Source: Sternotherus odoratus
Lineage: Eukaryota; Chordata; Testudines; Kinosternidae
Direction of reading: 5' to 3'
DNA length: 64,000 nucleotides
NCBI GenBank assembly: GCA_032164245.1
Contig: JAVMKO010000001.1
Location: forward strand, 163,423,434 to 163,487,433
This document shows, in pieces, positions 22,210 to 33,255 of the stretch; positions within the stretch are counted from its first letter, which is position 1; each line of letters begins with the position of its first letter. The notes under the pieces were generated by a model that saw only the letters and a program-made list of their open reading frames with translations, ran no database searches and was not told the DNA's origin. A program made the translations under genes and the position numbers.

Positions 22210-22568
22210 CATAGGTGCCGGCTTCTCATTTCCCCAGGGGTGCTCGACCTGCGCTCCACCCCAGACCCCACTCCATCACTTCCCCCAAGTCCCCACCTCT
22301 GTCTCGCCCCTTCCCATCCCTGTTCCACCCCCACCCCACCTCTTCCCGCCCCTGCTCTGCCCCCTCGGTGGAGCAGGCCCCATCCTCGCTCTGCCTCCTC
22401 CCCTCCAGTGCCTCCTGCATGCCGGTGACAGGCTGATCGCAGCGGGTTGGAGACGCTGGGAGAGAGGGGGTGGAGCTGGTTGGCGGGGCTGCTGGTGGGT
22501 GCTGAGCACCCACTTTTTTCCCCCATGGGTTCTCCAGCTCCAGAGTACCCACAGAGTCGGCACCTGTG
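22210..22568. mobile_element. hAT MITE with perfect 8-bp target duplication
   Basis: The ends CATAGGTGCCGGCTTCTC and ...AGTCGGCACCTGTG are inverted. The 8-bp duplication ctggctgg lies at 22202-22209 and 22569-22576. The interior is C-rich on the plus strand (a run of 'ccccacctc' motifs), giving open frames on both strands that are not genes. Confidence 0.9.
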
Positions 22569-22664
22569 CTGGCTGGACAGCCCTAAGTGTAGCCACAGAG
22601 TACATACAGCATGGGCAATAGTGGAGCAAGCTTCCCGCTCTGCCAGGCCAATTTGACTCAGCAC

Positions 22665-22786
22665 TAGGGTGACCAGGTGTCTCGCTTTTATAGGGACAGT
22701 CCCGATTTTGGGGTCTTTTTCTTATATAGGCTCCTGTTATTCCCCACTCCCGTCCCGATTTTCACATTGGCTGTCTGGTCACCCTA
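22665..22786 (+). mobile_element. 122-bp hAT MITE, copy 1
   Basis: TAGGGTGACCAGGTGTCTCG at the left and GGCTGTCTGGTCACCCTA at the right. The target duplication is ctcagcac / ctcagtac (7 of 8 match). The inner text is 'tatagggacagtcccgattttggggtctttttcttata'. The same family recurs at 47196 and 51768. Confidence 0.92.
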
Positions 22787-22794
22787 CTCAGTAC

Positions 22795-24606
22795 TGACTT
22801 GGACAGGCCACTCCTAGGGTCCATGACTGTGCAGCCCTGCAGAGATTCTCAGCAAGAGAGCTGTCCCAGGGCAGGACTGCTCCCCAGCTTCCTAAGGACT
22901 CACCCAAGGTCTCTTAGGCAGTTTCATTGTTCATGCTTAAACGAACAGTGGCTCGTCGCGCCCAATACATCTCAGGCTCTCACTGCCTCCCCTGTCAGGC
23001 GACTCAAGCAGTCCTCCGGCTTCCTACCACTCAGTTCTGATGCACTGGTTGTTCTCTCTGACCCTTTATAGCCCCAGATGCAGCCTCCATCCCCTTAATT
23101 GGCTGACCTGAGAGCACAAGGAGGCTGGATCTCCTTCAGCGACAGGGGCTAGTGCCTATTAATGTTAATTATGGAGCCTGTTAAATGAAAGGAACACATC
23201 TCCACTAGGAATGCTGGGAGAGCTTCACGAAGCATGGCCCTTGGTAAACCAGCATGTAGATTTTGTCTGCCTGACTGATTTTGTTTTTTAAATAAGTTTT
23301 TGCTGTTTACAGGCTGACAGGACTGGATGTTTGTTACAAAAGGTGTCTGCAGTTTGTCTGCCGCTGCTGGATAATTTGCCTGATCACTTCAAAGGGGGGA
23401 TTGGAATTTCAGGGTCAGCACCACATGGACTTTGACTGCATTATGCCAACACTGCTTAGCCTATTATTTTTATGTGTCTGCTCTTCAGAAACACCCTCTG
23501 TAAACTGAGTTTCTCTTTGATTTGTCCTTTACTTCTTAGAGATTCTGGGGTCTGAATCAGAGACCCAGAGCTGAACCCCCTGTATTTTTGAGGGACAAGG
23601 TGCAGGGGGGAGTATCTTTTATTGAGCCAACTCCTGTTGGATTTTTGCATGATATATGGATTTGGGTCAGAACTTCCCCAGCCAGTGCTTATCTCGAATT
23701 GATTTTAAAATTGCCTGGTTCCTCTTGGTGGGGCCGTTTATGGAGGTGGACTTTATCACTGCAAACTAGCCGGTGAACAGATTTATTTGTCATTTCCTGT
23801 TGATTCTGGCAAGGTGAAAGTATGCCTGAGCTTGAATGAATGCAAACATTTAACAAGCAGAATGCCGCTGAGATAGAGCAACGTTCGGACGGTCACCTGG
23901 ATTGCTTTCTTGCCTTTACTCTGTGCCCTTTGTGCTAGTTCTGGGTCCACCAGAGAAAATGACAAATCTTAGAGACACCACATCAGACTTGATGGGAGCC
24001 TGCTCCACATGCATTGTCACGGAGTCAAGACAGTCCTTAGAAACCTGCAGCCATGCAGAGCAAAGATCACAGAATGCCGACACTCCTGACCTCCAAACGT
24101 TGGGATCTGAAAGCTTGGAGGCAGCTACTGGGCAGTAATGTTCTGAAGGTTGTCAGTGAAATGGGAATTGTGCTGCTTACAGGGTACTTTAGAAGGCCTG
24201 TACCATGCTGAGCCATGGCACCTGATGCATAGCTACGGCAACAGCCCTACATAATCTTGCCAGAGAATTTATCCTATTTGCCTTAAGCCTGGAATTATAA
24301 TCAGGTCTTGACTTCTTCAAAGCCTCCTGGCTTTGGGTTTCCAAAACCTGAAAATAACCCCCGAGACCCATTACCTTAGCATGAGGTCTCTGATATATGG
24401 AGGGGAGATTTTTCAGCCATTTCCCATTTGGAAGTTTTTGATGGATTTTGATACTTTTGACCCCCTCCCTTACCTCTTGAAACCTCACCCTGCAGTGGTT
24501 TCCATGGTTCTGCCCTCTGGTGATTCTCCTCCTCTCTGTCTGATCATTCTCTCAGAGTTTCATTTTGTAGGTCATCCACTTCTCTTCTTTCTGTTTTCTG
24601 AAGGCC
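22795..24606. other. no gene seen
   Basis: Unassigned sequence with short open frames lacking recognisable domains. At 23594-23650, 'ggacaaggtgcaggggggagtatcttttattgagccaact' matches part of a common reptile interspersed repeat. No exon is supportable. Confidence 0.4.
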
Positions 24607-25283
24607 TGTAGCGGGACGACGACTCACTCATGTGGCGCCTCCTGTTGGTCATCCAGGAATTAGCTCTTCCAGCTCGGAGTGCCCTCTTCAGTCTGCTGTC
24701 TCGCTGTCCGCTGGCCCCGTGTCCCTCCTGGATCCTGGTGCCCTTTTACCTGGGGTGCTGCCTCCTGACAATACCCCCACACTCTGCCTCTGGTCTCCCC
24801 TCCCTGGGGAATCCCCAACCCTCTAATTCCCAGTTTGCCTTCGTCTACTACTGCCAGTCATTATCAAGCCCCCACGCCCTAGGGCAGACTGCAGTGTAAA
24901 AGCCAGTCATCATAGGCAAGGGGGGTTTGAATCTGCTGACTTTCCCTGCAGCCTACTACCCGTTTAGGCCTTCGCTTCAGGCCTGCAGCCTGGGGAGTTT
25001 CCAGGCTGGAGCTCCCCAGCTCCTCGGCCTATTCCTCCAGCCCTGCTCCACCTCAGGTACCATGTCTCACAGGTAGCCAGGCCCTGCTCCCTCCGGAGTC
25101 TGGAGAGAGACTGTTCACAGTGCCTGGCCACAATCCTCTTATAAAGGCCAGCTGGGCCCTAATTGAATTGGTCACAGCTGTGGCTGCTATTCCAATCAAC
25201 CTAACCTGCTTTCCCCAGCCAGGCCCTCTGCAGGGCTGTTTTTAACCCCTTCAGGGCTGGAGCGGGATGATCACCCCGCTGCA
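24607..25283 (-). mobile_element. LTR-like element, minus orientation
   Basis: Read on the minus strand it starts TGCAGCGGGGTGATCATCCC and ends ...CGTCGTCCCGCTACA, a TG...CA structure. A TTTATAAG TATA-like box lies at about 25139-25146 on the minus strand. The part 'cagggctgtttttaacccctt' fits the U3 regions of turtle LTRs. The flanking 5-mers (aggcc / gtgcc) match only partly, so the ends are provisional. No internal viral genes are present. Confidence 0.5.
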
Positions 25284-25299
25284 GTGCCCCTAGAGCTCC

Positions 25300-26060
25300 A
25301 TCCTTGATCCCCACACTCCTTATCCTATTTCTAGGTGTTCCTAGTCACAAACATGTCTTTAGCAACCATCCTTATGCTGATAACTCAGAAATCTACTTCT
25401 GGAGTGGTAAGCTATTTCCCTTAATCTGTCCTCAGCCTTTCTCCCCAACATCTCTGCAAGGATGTCCAGGCATCATCTTAAACTCAACATGGCTAAAACT
25501 GAGCTCCTAACCTTCCCACTCCGTAAGAACCTAAGACAAATGGCCATATTGGGTCAGAAAAAAGGTCAGTTTAGTCCCCTATCCTCTCTTCCAACAGTGG
25601 CCATGAACAGAACGGGTAATCATCGAACGATCCACCCCCCTTTCCTCTCTCCCTACTTTTTCTGTCTTTGTGTACAATGACACTATGCTCCCAGTCACTC
25701 AGGCCAATGACCTGGGTGTCATCTTTACTTGGCCCTTTCACGGGACCCACATATTCATGTCTTTGTTACACATCATCTCTAAAATCTGGCCTTTCCTCTC
25801 TGGCCATGTCCTCCTCACTTCACTTCTTGACTACTGAAACCACCTCTTCTCTGGACTGGACTACTGACCCTTGCTGGCCAAGTCTCATCAGCATCCTGCT
25901 GCCAAAAGAATTTTCTTGGCTTGTCTCTCTGACCACACCAATGCCCTCTTTGATTCCCTTCATCCACTCCCCCTTCATCTCCAAATCAAATACAACTTTT
26001 GTGCCTTTTCCCATTTCACAATTTACCTCCCCGCCCCCCCCTCCCATATTCTAAGTTGAC
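25300..26060 (+). mobile_element. L2-like LINE ORF2 remnant with an inserted CR1 fragment
   Basis: The translated text includes LKLNMAKTELLTFP, the conserved block near the end of L2/CR1-clade reverse transcriptases, then later 'gttacacatcatctctaaaatctggcctttcc', 'cttgactactg' and 'catcagcatcctgctgccaaaag'. Frames are broken. A CR1 3' end fragment interrupts it at 25531-25635. The 3' untranslated tail continues to about 26830. Confidence 0.7.
25531..25635 (-). mobile_element. CR1 3' end fragment inserted into the L2-like element
   Basis: The sequence 'aagaacctaagacaaatggccatattgggtcag', then 'cctctcttccaacagtggcc' and 'gaacagaacgggtaatcatcgaacgatccac' is the reverse complement of the CR1 3' terminus. 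It interrupts the L2-like reading 'accttcccactcc ... cccctttcctctc'. Confidence 0.75.
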
Positions 26061-26441
26061 CTAGTCACCTGTCATGATGTTGACCCTGCCAGCATTCACC
26101 GTCCTCCACTCAGATGCTCCCTCTGGGTTTTCTCCCATGCTGCCCAATGTGCATGGGGAAACTCCCTGATAAAATCCAAACAGCCACTACCCTCCTCAGC
26201 CCTTCTTAAGACTCACCTGTCATGATGCCTACAATATCTGGCCTGATGACCATGGGTAGGCAGAGCTAAGATGTGACCATTTTTCTCTTCCCCTTCTTTC
26301 CATGTCCTACTCCCTTCCTCTGTGCTTTCATACCCAATTTTAAAATAAACAAACCAAAAATGTGCCAGTTCTGCACTACATTCGTTTGCATGTTTGCTGT
26401 ATCCCCAGCTCCCCATCCTTCCTCTCTGTGTTTCTCTAGAT

Positions 26442-26736
26442 CAGGGATTGGCAACCTTTGGCATGCAGCACACCGGGGTAAGTCCTTGGTGGGCCAGGCC
26501 GGTTTGTTTACCTGTCACGTCTGCCGATTGTAGGTCAATGGGGGCTGCAGGATGCCGTGGCCAGCACATCCCTCTGCCCACACCACTTCCCACAGCCCCC
26601 ATTGGCCTGGGGCAGTGAACTGCGGCCAGTGGGAGCCACGATCGGCCGAACCTGTGGACGCGGCAGGTAAACAAACCGGCCCAGCCCGCTGGGGACTTAC
26701 CCTGGTAGGTCACGTGCCAAAGGTTGCCGATCCCTG
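26442..26736. mobile_element. 295-bp hAT MITE with 8-bp target duplication
   Basis: The ends CAGGGATTGGCAACCTTTGGCA and ...GCCAAAGGTTGCCGATCCCTG are a long inverted repeat. The duplication is ctctagat / ctctagac (26434-26441 and 26737-26744). It also has subterminal inverted repeats (gtaagtccttggtgggcc / ggggacttaccctgg). It is inserted in the L2-like tail just before 'agactgtaaggacttcagg'. Confidence 0.9.
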
Positions 26737-26744
26737 CTCTAGAC

Positions 26745-26840
26745 TGTAAGGACTTCAGGTTGGGGTTTGTCTCTTTTCTGTGTTCATACAGCATCTGGCA
26801 CAATGGGGCACCCATTCTTACCGGGACTTTTGGATGCTAC
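26745..26840 (+). repeat. L2-type 3' tail
   Basis: 'ctgtaaggacttcaggttggggtttgtctcttttctgtgttcatacagcatctggcacaatggggcac ... ataatacaaata' is the standard tail of an ancient L2-type LINE. Confidence 0.7.
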
Positions 26841-28580
26841 CATAATACAAATATTTACCTTTCATAATAATGGACGGGCCAGAGTCTAGGAAAATTGTAC
26901 ACTCAGTCTAAACCTCTAATTTTTTTTATAGTGCCCATCACCTTGCTCTCTCAGGCCCCAGCTTTACCATGCTCCCACTGCACAAAGTTAAAGATTACAC
27001 AGATTACTCACACTGTATAAAGTTAAATACGTGCATAAATCAGCATGTAAGTGCCTCCTCTAATTTTAAAGTACACACTCAAAGATATACAGTATTATTC
27101 TGTCTCTTCCTTCCAGGCAGCAGGGCCTGGAGTTAGTTCATTAGTATGCTTATTGTGGGAAGTCTAGGCCAAAGAAGTGGCTTTTGCTTTTTGCTCTGCA
27201 GGCTCAGAGGTCTGTAGTCATTCTGCCTGTAAATCCATATGGTCTCAGTTATATCCTTGCTTTTTCCCCACTGAGTTTGTACTTTCTCCTGTTCCCAAAC
27301 TAAAAGTTATTTCCTTGCATCATTCATCACTTGCTTTATTTTCAGTTCAAACTTATAGCAATGCTCAGATAGGCCACAAGATGGCACTACATCACAAGGG
27401 GCCACGTGTCTCTTCCGCATGTACAGAAATAAAATAAAATCAGAACAAAAGTGTAGAGAAAGGGGCCAGGATCAGTGGTTGAGATGTTCAGAGCAGTGTG
27501 GGAGAGTTAGCCACATGTTTTCCATTCATTTGAATAGAAGTTGCATGACTACATCCCCTTTGCTGCTGTGGAAGCTGTTGAGCTAAATCCCTTGGCGCTG
27601 CTTTGAATGTCTCAACCACCATCATTCAGTACCCTAGACTGAAATGGGTTTACAAACAAGGTCAGTTAATTTTTACCTAGTTCTACCAGAAAAAAAGAAG
27701 CACATGGTTATTCTTACTAGAGCTACCACTAAATCATTTCATTCATTCCCCTACTTCGTTCTGTGTCGCAGTTCATCTGATCTGGAGGCCCATGAACCAT
27801 AGCTGGACCTGGGCAGTATGGTAGAGAGCTTTCTGACTCGCAGTTGCAGTTTTTCATTCAGCAGGGGCAGTAGTTACTAGTTCTTATAGTGACCGTCTCA
27901 ACTTAAACCCAGCAAGCCAGCTCCATGTGAACCAGGAAAATATCTGCGAAGCTCACGGACGACAAGCAAATTTTGCAAACACCTCTCCCAACTTCATTGA
28001 TTTACCAGCATGCCGAACAACATTCAGATTCCCGGCAAATAGCTCATCCCTGTTTGAGATGTTGAGCTTCTATGTCCCATTAGATTTAATGGCTGACAAT
28101 TACTTATATTTGCTTTGTCAGTGCCACGATGCTTAAACTACCAGTGGGTGATGATCAAGCCTTGCAAGTGTAGTATAGGGATAACTCATGACATTTTAGA
28201 TGTCTCTGCTAGAACCTTTCAAAGCGACCACAGAATGCTTCGTAACCTAGGCACTCAGAGCAGTGGTGGAATGGGTAGCAGCCACCTGTGTGCTGCACAG
28301 TGTGGAGGGAGGGGAAATTCTGATACCACAGCAAACCTCTCCTAGTGACGTGGTTGTTTTTTTTAACGTCCATACAGCACAGGCAAGACCTCTGTTTTTA
28401 ACGTCTCAGGCACCTTTTATTCTTCTACATGGTAAATGGAATGGCTCACAATGGATCTGTTGCAAATAGATGAAGGGCTGAGACAGCAGTGCTAGGATTT
28501 GACCCTGAGTCCAAGGAATCTCGAGATTTCAAAGCAGATGCATAGAACCTGGAGCCATTCTTTGTCTAACTAGTTATTTA
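26841..28580. other. no gene seen
   Basis: Intergenic sequence. No repeat family, exon or RNA gene recognised. Confidence 0.4.
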
Positions 28581-28639
28581 CACGCCCCCTCCCCCCACAC
28601 ACCCCGACCCCACAACCACTATAGCATCTGGGTACATAA

Positions 28640-28840
28640 CCATCATTAGTGTACTCAGCCCCACAGCAGTCCTGGGAAGGAGGGGGGTATTAGTACTCCA
28701 GTTTCACAGAGGGGGAAGGGAGGTTAAATGATTTGCCCAAGGTCATCCTGAGAGACTATGGCAGAACTGGAAATTGAGCCGATGTCTCCTGAGCTCCATG
28801 ACACCGCCTTAAGCACAAGACCATCTTACCTCCATCTAGG
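28640..28840 (+). repeat. MIR/tRNA-SINE-like fragment
   Basis: SINE-core text 'agtactccagtttcacagagggggaagggaggttaaatgatttgcccaaggtcat', then 'gcagaactggaaattgagccgatgtctcctgagc'. The family is uncertain. Confidence 0.5.
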
Positions 28841-31800
28841 CTGGGTCGATGCCTCACCTTTTCAGTGGAAGGAGCAGTGGTAGTCTAGTGATTTGGTGCT
28901 GTGCTTGTGCAATCATGTCTCTTGGGAAGGCACTGCTGCAATGAGGGGGATAAGAAGGAAAGAATAAAATCGGGCACAATCAGAGCCTTTCACGGACACA
29001 GGCAGCTATACAGCGCAATGTGGACGCGGTGTGCTTTTCCCTGGGGTGCATAGCTAGATGCACACGACACGCTGCCACAAGCGGCATGTAGTATGGATGT
29101 TGCCTAGTGTAGCAACTGCGAGCTGAGTTTAGAGCAGGATAAAAGAATTACTTCAGAGGAGGAGGAGGAGGCGGGACGGTCACAGTTTAAATGAAAACTG
29201 TAGCTCTACAGTCCGCCCTGAAGAGTTAGTAAAGTTAATAAGCACATTCGGCACAAACAGATGAGAGCACGCCAGTGAGAGATTCACACAGCACAAATTG
29301 CTGCTTGAATGAAGAACAAGTAGGTCACGTTGCTTCATCAGGCCTTTATTACTCCAGGATCTTCAGTCCATGGGCACCACCCGTTTTGCCCTTCAGATGC
29401 ACGTGTTCAGCTCCTGCTGAAGTCAAGTAGCTCAAGAGCTTTTCCATGGGAGACAAAGGCTCCTAAGGACAGAATGTCTAAAGTTGAACGACTTTGAAAT
29501 CTTAAGCAAGAGCTCTCTCAAGTCATTCTTTCACAGACAGGGTCTGGCTACCTGCATCCTCTGTCTCCTCTTCCCCATTGCCCTCAAGCCTCTGTGGTAG
29601 GTGTCTCTTCTGTCGTCTCCCTTTTTCTGGAGAGCGCTCTCCGTTTCTCTAGCTGTTCCCCCCAAATCGGTAGTTTCTCACCTTTTCACTTCTTTCCACC
29701 CTGTCTCCCCTTCCTGACTCCACCGTGTTTCCTTTAGAGCCTGATCCAAACCCCATTAAGTCAGTGGGAGTTTTCCCATCGACTCCAATGGCTTTGGATC
29801 AAGTCCTTAGTTAGGGGATGCAGGTGGTCTGCAACTGATCTATAAAAGTGCATATAGAGAGCACAGCTGCAGAAAGGGGAGAAATGGAACTCTTCATTTC
29901 CCTTTCAGCAAGGTCCCTCGCGTGTTGGACTGTACACGCAAGTAAAGGGTTCACTACTCGGACCTAGATCTAGTTATGGTCACAGCATATACATGGAGAA
30001 GCTAGCTAAAATCATAAATACACTTGCTGGCAGGTTGCATCATTCCACTACTGTGTTTCTTAGAATTCAGAACGATAACACACAAGAACCCAAAAACAGA
30101 GGGACACCACATAGGCGGTATCCCAAAAACGAGAGGCACAACTTACCCCACCTTACTTATCCACTGTCTGTCTGCAGATATGCTTCACTGTAGAACTTCC
30201 TAGTCTGAGAGCTCCCCACTCTTAAAGTGATACCAATATAGTCCTCAATACACCACCTATCTCAAATGGTTGAACTAAAACCAAAACCAAAACCAAAACA
30301 CTCCATGAACGTTGGTTCTAAACTGGGATGAGATTCCAGATGTGCTTGGCCCCTTTCCTATTTTACTAATTTTGTTACGGTGCTTCAAAAAGAGGCACCT
30401 AAGAAATTAAACAGCCCTAACTTACCCTAGCATGGCTACAAGGAGGGAAGGGAACGTTGATGGCAGAAGAACAGGAGGCAACAAAAGAAGATCTTGGATG
30501 ACTGATATGGTGTCCTGGGCGGATCAAAAGGGCTATTCATCCACAAAGAGACTAGCAGCAGAGCATAGTGAATGGACTACCATGGTTGAAAACCTCCAGT
30601 AATGGAGATGCCACATAAGGAGCAGCAGCCTAGGTCAAACTCTATAGGCAAGTCTAATCTCTTACAGTGGGAGATGCATGAGTGTAGCAGAGGGCAATAC
30701 TTAACACTGTGTGACTTGCTCCTTTCTAAAGTAATGCAGCTGGCTCTGTCGTGATTCAAAACTATTGCCTCTGGAGCTCTTTTCTCTCAGAATCGAGGTA
30801 TCAGAAAGTCAAAGATTTTAAGGCCAGAGTGGGCCATAATGATCCTCCAGATTGCCCTCCTGCATAGGACAGACCATCAGTACAGGTTCCATTTAACTTC
30901 TCCAGTGAGAGACCAATGCACGGCACTAGGGTATGGCAGTATCCTAAACTTTTATTTCCTCAACTCCTGGGTTCATAGAGGTAACAAAACACTCCATTAA
31001 ATTGCTCTACACACAAGCAAGGAAGAGTAATTCATTCTTCAATACAATAGACTCAATCAATTGCCCAGCTAGACCTGAGTCAGATGTTTGGTACCTAAAC
31101 CAAATACCTGAGGGAGGTGGGGTGAAAGGAGGCATGTGCCAGAGGGAGATGCAAAGTTACTAAACCAGAGCTAAACAAGATCTAAAGAGAGAGAGTTGGA
31201 AGTTATTAAAGCAAGTGTGAAATGCTGATGAGGGAAATTCTTCTTCTATTCAGTCACCTGACTTCATAGTAAATGAACCTTCTTTACCATCAGTGAAGGA
31301 AAATTTACTGGTGTGTTTTGAAGTGGCAGATGGTGGAGTAAGGGTCTAAAGTGGTAGGTGAGCTAATGAGATGGTTAGCCCCCTATTCAAGCTGGTCAAG
31401 GATACTGAATCGTTCCTTTATGTTGTGCATGGATAAATGTGAATGTAAGAAAAAGGGGTGTGTGTATGTGTGTGTGTGTACGCGCGCATGGGCGTGGCAT
31501 GCACCGGTGATAACTGGACGAGGCTAGGGGAAAGATAATGAGTCCAAAGCACTGAGAAGTACTAGAAAAATCTGCACGTAGAGCCACATAACAATGGCCA
31601 ATGCAATAATCAGATCCCTGACTCTATGTCAGTTTCTAATGCTGAGTAATTTCTAGTAATTGAGAATATTGGATCATACAACATCATTCATATGGGCTGT
31701 GATATAAAGGGCCCAGTCCCGAGAGGTACTGTGTCCTGATCATATGCTGAGCATACACTTGAGTCCTCATGGCTTCAGTGGGAGTTGAAGGTACTCAGCG

Positions 31801-32860
31801 ACTTGCAGGATCTGGCTTTGTAGTGACACAAAGGAGAATATAACCCACTGGATAGTTCTGCTGTCATGGTTTATGATGAATTGTTTATTTTATCAGGGAT
31901 ATAAAACAAAACTTAGGGGGCTTCTCTTCAATTATTTACAGCCCAGTTCATGTGCTCCTAAGAGCAATTAGCTTTTAGACACTGGGCTTTTAATTGCATC
32001 TTGACAACAGTGATTCATAAGTCTGCATTTTATTTTTCCCTTTCTTTTCTGATGTCACTTTTCTTTTTGAGTTAGAAAATAGGTGTGGGAAGTGAAGGAT
32101 GCAGAAAAAATATGTTTTGTTTGAACAGGTCAGACCTAAGAAAAGCAAGATCCTGGACCAAATGCCGCTTGCCTTACTCACATGATTAGTCACCCCGTTG
32201 AAGGTGAACAGGATGTGACCGTTTATGTGCTTATGATTATTGTAGCAAACAGGACTTAAAACAACACTGCACGGTGCAGGGTCACATCCTGGAATGACAC
32301 AAGAGCAACCTCTCCTTTGGTCTTTTTACACTACCTGCTGTAATATAAGCAATAGGGGGTGTTGACATCCAGAACTGAATGAATGAATGGCCTCCCAATC
32401 ATGCAATGGATTCACTGAATCAAAGTCTGGTATCATCGTGGCCATTGACCATATGGGTATACATGATAGGGCAGGCCCTGGACAAACGTTTAGCCCAAAG
32501 ACCCTAATTTCTGACCAACATGTCCTGAAGAGTCATGACTCAGTCACCTGATAAGAGGCAGGAAGTGATGGAGACAGAGAGCACTTCTGACACCAAAGAT
32601 TGCACGTCGGAAGAATAACCCCTTTTATGAACAGGGTGCCCGCCATGTTTCATTGCTTTTCACCCATAGCTTTTCTTCTGTCTCAATAATGCTGATTAAG
32701 ACTTTAGAGCAAAAGGAAGCAGCAAATTAGAGGTGACTCTTCAATGAAATATGGCAGCAAAATGCCAGTGCAATAATGGATTGTCCATGGAGAAGCATTA
32801 AATTACACAGCAGGGAAGTGATAGGCCTGGATTATTCTCCAACCTGCCTATCCTCTCTTG
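28841..32860. other. no gene seen
   Basis: Intergenic sequence. It holds a short interspersed motif at 29739-29810 (gatccaaaccccattaagtcagtgggag and its mirror) and an impure TG tract at 31457-31480. No exons supported. Confidence 0.35.
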
Positions 32861-33159
32861 TATGCTGTCAGCTCCTCCCTCTGTTCTCACTTCATTGCCT
32901 GTGTGTTAAATTTTCCAAGAACCACCTTTGGTCCTTTCTCCCAATCTTCCGCAAACCATGGGAGGAGCTGCACGTAAACATCTTCAATGCCACTGTGTTA
33001 TCCCTCATCTCTCCTGCCTACAAGACACCGAACAGTGGGCAGGCAAGCTGGTGTGCTGAGATCGCTGCTCATCATGCTGACCAGTATTGTCTTTTTGTTA
33101 CCTTGTGTTTCCCCCCCCCCATCTGTTTCCCATGCCCACCTGCTCTCTATAGCATTACT

Positions 33160-33255
33160 CCTAGACTGTAGGTTCTTTGGGGCAGTAGCTATCATTTATT
33201 GCCTAGCACAATGGGGCTGCCGACACCCCCACAACACAAGGAACACACGATAATA
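33160..33255 (+). repeat. L2-type 3' tail
   Basis: 'tcctagactgtaggttctttggggcagtagctatcatttattgcctagcacaatggggct ... acgataatatta' is the same L2 tail as at 7890 and 26745. About 300 bp upstream may be decayed LINE 3' sequence. Confidence 0.6.

Noticed and set aside
22180..22664. Several proline/serine-rich frames on both strands
   Set aside because: They fall in the hAT MITE at 22210-22568 and its C-rich interior.
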